A DNA stretch of 64,000 bases from Tritrichomonas musculus (taxonomy: Eukaryota > Parabasalia > Tritrichomonadida > Tritrichomonadidae), in NCBI GenBank assembly GCA_039105265.1, contig JAPFFF010000013.1:3162001-3226000 (forward strand), read 5' to 3'. Under the pieces are notes generated by a model. It did not search any database and was not told the origin of the DNA. It worked only from the letters and a program-made list of their open reading frames with translations. Below, one piece after another: positions 61,901-64,000 of the stretch. Positions within the stretch are counted from its first letter, which is position 1; each line of letters starts with the position of its first letter. Made by a program: the position numbers and the translations under genes.

Positions 61901-64000
61901 TATATGGAAGTTTAAAGTATTCAAATAATAGCATTAATGCTGACGTTTTTCCACAGCCTGTATCACCTGATAATATAATTGGTTGTGATAAGAAAATACG
62001 ATTTAAAATGATTGAAGATCTAAATAGTATAGGCACTGTCACTTGAGTACGTGCAATATAGGATCCTGGGTTTTCTTTCTTGAAAAGTTCAACATTTTTT
62101 TTATAACAATTATTTGAACTGAATATATTTCTTAAAATATCTTGAGGTTTTACGGTATTATTATTTATGTTTTTATCAGAATAAGAAAATGTTATTGTAA
62201 AATCATTAAAGTTTGTATTATTGAATTTGCCTTTAAATGCTTTGAAAAATTCATCTTGGCTTTTTGTTGTATAAAAATGAATTTTTTTTTCAAAACATGA
62301 AGTATGTGCATTGAATAGATTATCAACAGTTAGAAAAGATATTCCTTTGCCTGTTTTATCTTTAAACTTTTCTTCATCAGTGGCATAAGACTTCTTTCTT
62401 GGTAAGCAGTCATATGCATAAAAGGCTGTTACTGTAAGAGCGTAAAAAAAGGGAACAAATTGTTTGATATTGATTTCATTTTGTTCTCCTGGTAATGAAT
62501 TGATGTATAATTTGGTGTATTTATGTAAATATTTTTCAATGAAGCCAAGTTTTCGGAAATTCATTACCAAAACTTTGTCTTTTGCAGGATTGAAAAACTT
62601 ACTGAAAATCTCACGTATGTATTTATCTAAATTTACATCGCTTGATTTTTTATTAGTTAACTGATCTAAAACGCACTCAATTCCAGATATATAATATTGA
62701 TTTTTATCTTTATTGCCAATGAAAATTCTCGAATTTTTATGATTTTCGAGTTTTGTATCTTCGATATCAATTTTTTTCTTTGAAACTGGAATTGGAAAAT
62801 CACTTAAATCTCGAAGCGGATACTTATTAGTTGACTTGTTATTCTTTTGTAATTGAGGAATCTCAAAAAATATAATTGTTTTGTCAAATTGGATTGAAAC
62901 TGGCTCTTTGTTTGCAGGTAAGAAGAATCCGTAGAAGTGTAGTTGATATAAATAAGACCAAAACTTTATTCCTTTTTTCATGATTTCATCACTGAATTGA
63001 AAATGAATAATGTTTTTAACGTCATTGCCATTGCTTTTAAATGATTCAATAGGAATAGGTTGGTTAGAATCGACAATAAAGTGGTGATGTACTCGATATT
63101 TGCTTTTGTCTTTCTTTATAATCTCTTCAATCTGAGAATTGATCAGCATGGTTTTACCTTCTCCTGCTTTTAATGACTGTATGATTCGAATATCGAAAGC
63201 TAATTGTTTTTTCTTGAATGCATATTCTCTCAGAATGTTGGCATTTACTTTCATGACAATCTCGCCTAATGTGAAAACTGTCTTTTCATCTTTTATATCT
63301 TCCGGAAGTTTTCCATATTCATCAAAAACGTTAGAAGTAGTAATTACAACGTATTTTTGAAGATTCATATTTGGAATTGGCGTCAATCTTGAGACAATTT
63401 TATCTTTAAGAATGTTCATGTTATGTGACGATAAGAGCTCGGGATGGATTATGAAGCTGTATTGTGTTTGCATTTGGTATATATTGTCCTCCAAATCATT
63501 AAAATAGGATTCAATATTGGAATCTTCGAAGCAGAAAAAATTATCAAAAAAATAAGGAACACGAACTGGATTGTTATACAATAAAGTTGAAATAATCGAT
63601 AGAACATGAAACGTCTCAACTGGCTTCTTAACTTTTATGACAAGAAACGTTTTCTTGCTAAAATAAAGTTGAAGATCTTGTTGAAGTAATTCAAATTTAT
63701 TATCAAATTCATTGTGGCTCATATTAGTTACGTTATTTTTGGGATATTTGACTTCTTGGGCTATATACTTGTAAATGTACGAAAACATTTGAATTGATGA
63801 CTTTACTGGATCAATAATATATTCTTTTTTTTGGGCTTCTTCAATTGCATTTTCAACAAGATTATCGTGAAAAGGAAACATATGTCTAACTATTTCTCTA
63901 ATTTTTTTATTTTCTTTTTTTTGAATCAGAGATCCAAAATATAATAGATTATCAGTTGTTAAGAACGGTGGTTTATTGAATTCAGCTTCTTTACAAATAT
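55923..64000 (-). CDS. RNF213-like giant tandem AAA+ ATPase (5' end beyond window)
   Basis: The stop is at 55923 and the frame is open to the window edge. The ATG at 63881 is internal or optional, because another 39 codons (CKEAEFNKPPFLTTDNLLYF onward) continue without a stop. At least 2,690 residues are visible. Counting from 63881, AAA unit 1 has Walker A GDTGCGKT near 640 and Walker B HIIFFDELNTSP near 705. Unit 2 has GMPGTSKS near 1042 and YVVFIDEMGNANINPS near 1104. These match the dynein-like tandem AAA core of RNF213 (GETGVGKT and FFDEANTT types). No RING or other Cys/His cluster is present in the C-terminal 1,500 residues, which end in an acidic tail (FFEEEEEEN). It may act as an antimicrobial or lipid-droplet-type ATPase as in animals, but that is inference. 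Confidence 0.88.
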   Translation of the reverse strand, partial: ICKEAEFNKPPFLTTDNLLYFGSLIQKKENKKIREIVRHMFPFHDNLVENAIEEAQKKEYIIDPVKSSIQMFSYIYKYIAQEVKYPKNNVTNMSHNEFDNKFELLQQDLQLYFSKKTFLVIKVKKPVETFHVLSIISTLLYNNPVRVPYFFDNFFCFEDSNIESYFNDLEDNIYQMQTQYSFIIHPELLSSHNMNILKDKIVSRLTPIPNMNLQKYVVITTSNVFDEYGKLPEDIKDEKTVFTLGEIVMKVNANILREYAFKKKQLAFDIRIIQSLKAGEGKTMLINSQIEEIIKKDKSKYRVHHHFIVDSNQPIPIESFKSNGNDVKNIIHFQFSDEIMKKGIKFWSYLYQLHFYGFFLPANKEPVSIQFDKTIIFFEIPQLQKNNKSTNKYPLRDLSDFPIPVSKKKIDIEDTKLENHKNSRIFIGNKDKNQYYISGIECVLDQLTNKKSSDVNLDKYIREIFSKFFNPAKDKVLVMNFRKLGFIEKYLHKYTKLYINSLPGEQNEINIKQFVPFFYALTVTAFYAYDCLPRKKSYATDEEKFKDKTGKGISFLTVDNLFNAHTSCFEKKIHFYTTKSQDEFFKAFKGKFNNTNFNDFTITFSYSDKNINNNTVKPQDILRNIFSSNNCYKKNVELFKKENPGSYIARTQVTVPILFRSSIILNRIFLSQPIILSGDTGCGKTSALMLLFEYFKLPYNKQNYSLNVEVGKILNCHGGVVIEDVINHLKEAPKNSKKHIIFFDELNTSPASSYIEHLLLNESLTSFHCKFVFIGALNPWKEKNQISYHLTKVGLPQLIRNEERELNLIESINNDKTCQNMSEMMYHVHRPQKATDDIVFDFNPLCYEDESESQILYPDEERNCVYSIIDSMAKYPTKNRDIVLNDLKNRIDDCIKFIRELMKERAVISYRDIGRSMKIYNFLFEYYFKEEQAFTKLRIEPIHISLITAIISFVLRLPNHQIVLEEDLNKKDKNCSESFKKVFEKYFGKDKYHNRQYKNNENNKKDDVFFLDIRDQLISILSGNKVNETKKMFMKFVYQYTFDFLKKKNIWKFRSTFIHLFIMDICIQCKLPCFVIGMPGTSKSYAVELLKDHYKDKMYLSTYMSSRTSSPDGIKSQYYDAIYKEIENEKNGKSNNLYVVFIDEMGNANINPSRPLKFLHGILDHGLILNETGYSKIVPTIGVSNYTMDFANMNRGVLVYTDLPDIGEILKVFEYYKKDNTTNINIPDVSSFINTIDELNLDDITKVFQNLWPGKKEGEFGMPETIALRSVYNIRFLIDKVNDDNLDVHNVCQILRELYNSKRLGDKKRPGNYKDLMKECPKNIVDIYRGPHIDNMLCFLERIGSNRTKSKKSLCLFTKNYEAIEYLSLFDEGFIGFLNKQYNNEVSFSRNSLEQFKYYLFAENFKERPDQISQFALEKITECIKSKDKDNIIFIGNNPCFDSCLDLLNVPHSMENIEEREVTLGSGFSSKFKLTNLDFYIIMIANISDIQNNDTQDNPFSYAFLDRTEAVYLDWETIAPYYIKYIKNKGNDDKKGSTKKKGTKKETPSVPIDTKPIIDDIQKLLNNHVQYNALGEEYLHSDIQSLFDDDKYKKANFGMNPKELSENDIFLNNLIQERWNDGIKAVILTKSKILEDLYYPTKFEDITYKLIIKNDSNIQNFEELQNLIDIKEPIKEILIIIRCSKFDELHFIHLKTFFDQMNKKKGITYHFFIVYYGCDTKCFTNLSTFRWPILSMEDISKHPELGTHMSNSETEAMIKALNVMKEDIPIEGQDYGRCEKLFRNIFEIILRFTEKDVKEKTGQDELNFYDNYKDSDFSKITYNFFKFIQSSIPSFYIPEKNNSIISSNKSLIISTVYDRFSNKLAPFILFAFGSPTTKEMQNNSKLVPYLEQCKYLTYPYLSFLKTKSFKGDVFYFLFLEYIQFLYENQLTFNEEIKTLKCISDRIIFIIDSTSHTDQLKNIFNEAYQNTDKRITNFIHHNNGIFDLKSKVVSFQSYVDAFRFRSFAGLHVSKLTQVNYWTKFFICSLFDKGEKEKYFMVDVKTINDTTIYEAIVGFRNKLIFDIFKSPIIMDENFITKIIKHMTSSIDFNEDKSLQLFKDFNKDKRSLKDESRLRYFNEELSNDLVDSMYCLYALNKWNTDKADGIKAELSKDKVITKANYFAKSDKLIKDSNDFTLLKFINFANCWDDEYSDFEWNFKDELTCNCLIDEIQSICSQSSVVKPKFRKWLLSGYEKGEPLSIIALRRYLKNQSEENKKDLAYVIDPFFGNINFADNFINDIKSQIKDDNIFPFNDFVTHSDSVMKNINFRSIFKVYSDPYYYNVEIKKPIVSQIIWFHSIFLNPTKYPLISLLITESSFFIDFHPVPQIINSLLHLRHIFSYNPTLIPIILHCTSLFRNGNRQLLFNLNCFNISYNGKKVFDQIQNELDTLKKVLDLKSNFSNVINKSSYEQIKFILQIYFENYNRIIKKIDQIVLKSSSIPELRVFNLLPNMLLTHFSLDEILTQIIYNEDPSDITFSRISNHIASIFEAKCFKPLANDEDNIGINTCSISLFIVDYNFDERDFLGYTQRDYIDLYRTIQIQTNGNKKVLLFNLRVDENNKELDDIQKFTNDDQFANDNIQNVHLNTYNDDNFYIKSIFGENADTSELNKFLTLAPASFIDEVEYYQEGDLDKPNPNNDDLFFEEEEEEN

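Noticed and set aside
1-64000. tRNA, rRNA or other classical RNA genes
   Set aside because: No cloverleaf-like GC-rich segments or rRNA-like blocks were noticed by eye; a dedicated covariance search would be needed for certainty.

Overview
The window is nuclear DNA from a parabasalid protist, most likely a Tritrichomonas-like trichomonad. I infer this from several features. The genes are long and intronless, including frames of about 1,600, 2,500 and 2,650 codons. The DNA is extremely A+T-rich. DUF3447 ankyrin-like proteins, BspA-type leucine-rich repeats and BTB/BACK/discoidin-like proteins are all present, and these families are expanded in trichomonads. TCA(+1)YTW initiator-like boxes lie close to several start codons. 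Species is not determined. There is no organelle, bacterial operon or virus-like content, and I saw no tRNA, rRNA or CRISPR.

Layout. 1-10.6 kb: a DUF3447 gene, a CHD chromatin remodeller and a small possible ubiquitin-fold protein (all minus strand), two decayed genes (one a kinase-Sel1 relic) and a double-RING protein. 10.6-17.2 kb: an island of non-autonomous DNA transposons with clear terminal inverted repeats, one nested in another, plus a truncated transposase. 17.2-18.8 kb: a protein kinase split by a frameshift. 18.9-21.6 kb: a foldback element with target duplications, a 163-bp tandem duplication and a 39-copy, 23-bp minisatellite. 21.9-28.2 kb: a DUF3447/ankyrin/LRR locus split by a frame break, a second DUF3447 gene cut by a 1.69-kb transposon, and a coiled-coil/discoidin-like fragment. 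28.2-31.3 kb: two more inverted-repeat elements, one of 303 bp with 9-bp target duplications inside a gene relic. 31.3-38 kb: a Q/N-rich protein with a winged-helix-like C-terminus, a BTB/BACK/discoidin-like gene with a partial duplicate upstream, and a calponin-homology/kinase chimera relic. 38.8-46.4 kb: a giant TOR/SMG1-class PI3K-like kinase. 46.4-50.7 kb: an A+T desert with isolated ankyrin-repeat fossils downstream of a fourth DUF3447 gene. 51.9-55.6 kb: a second BTB/discoidin-like gene and an ABHD17-like hydrolase with a long His-rich tail. 55.9-64 kb: an RNF213-like tandem AAA+ giant whose frame runs off the window end.

No operon logic applies. The conserved single-copy-type genes (CHD remodeller, PIKK, RNF213-like AAA+, hydrolase, double RING) are intact islands. 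The DUF3447, LRR, kinase and BTB families turn over between them by duplication, transposon insertion and decay. I did not find a convincing new multi-gene system. The most unusual items are the CH-kinase chimera, the PIKK with a changed DFG and no recognised FRB, the isolated ankyrin units, the His-rich hydrolase tail, the Q/N-rich winged-helix candidate and the variety of inverted-repeat elements. All calls are from reading sequence, without database searches.
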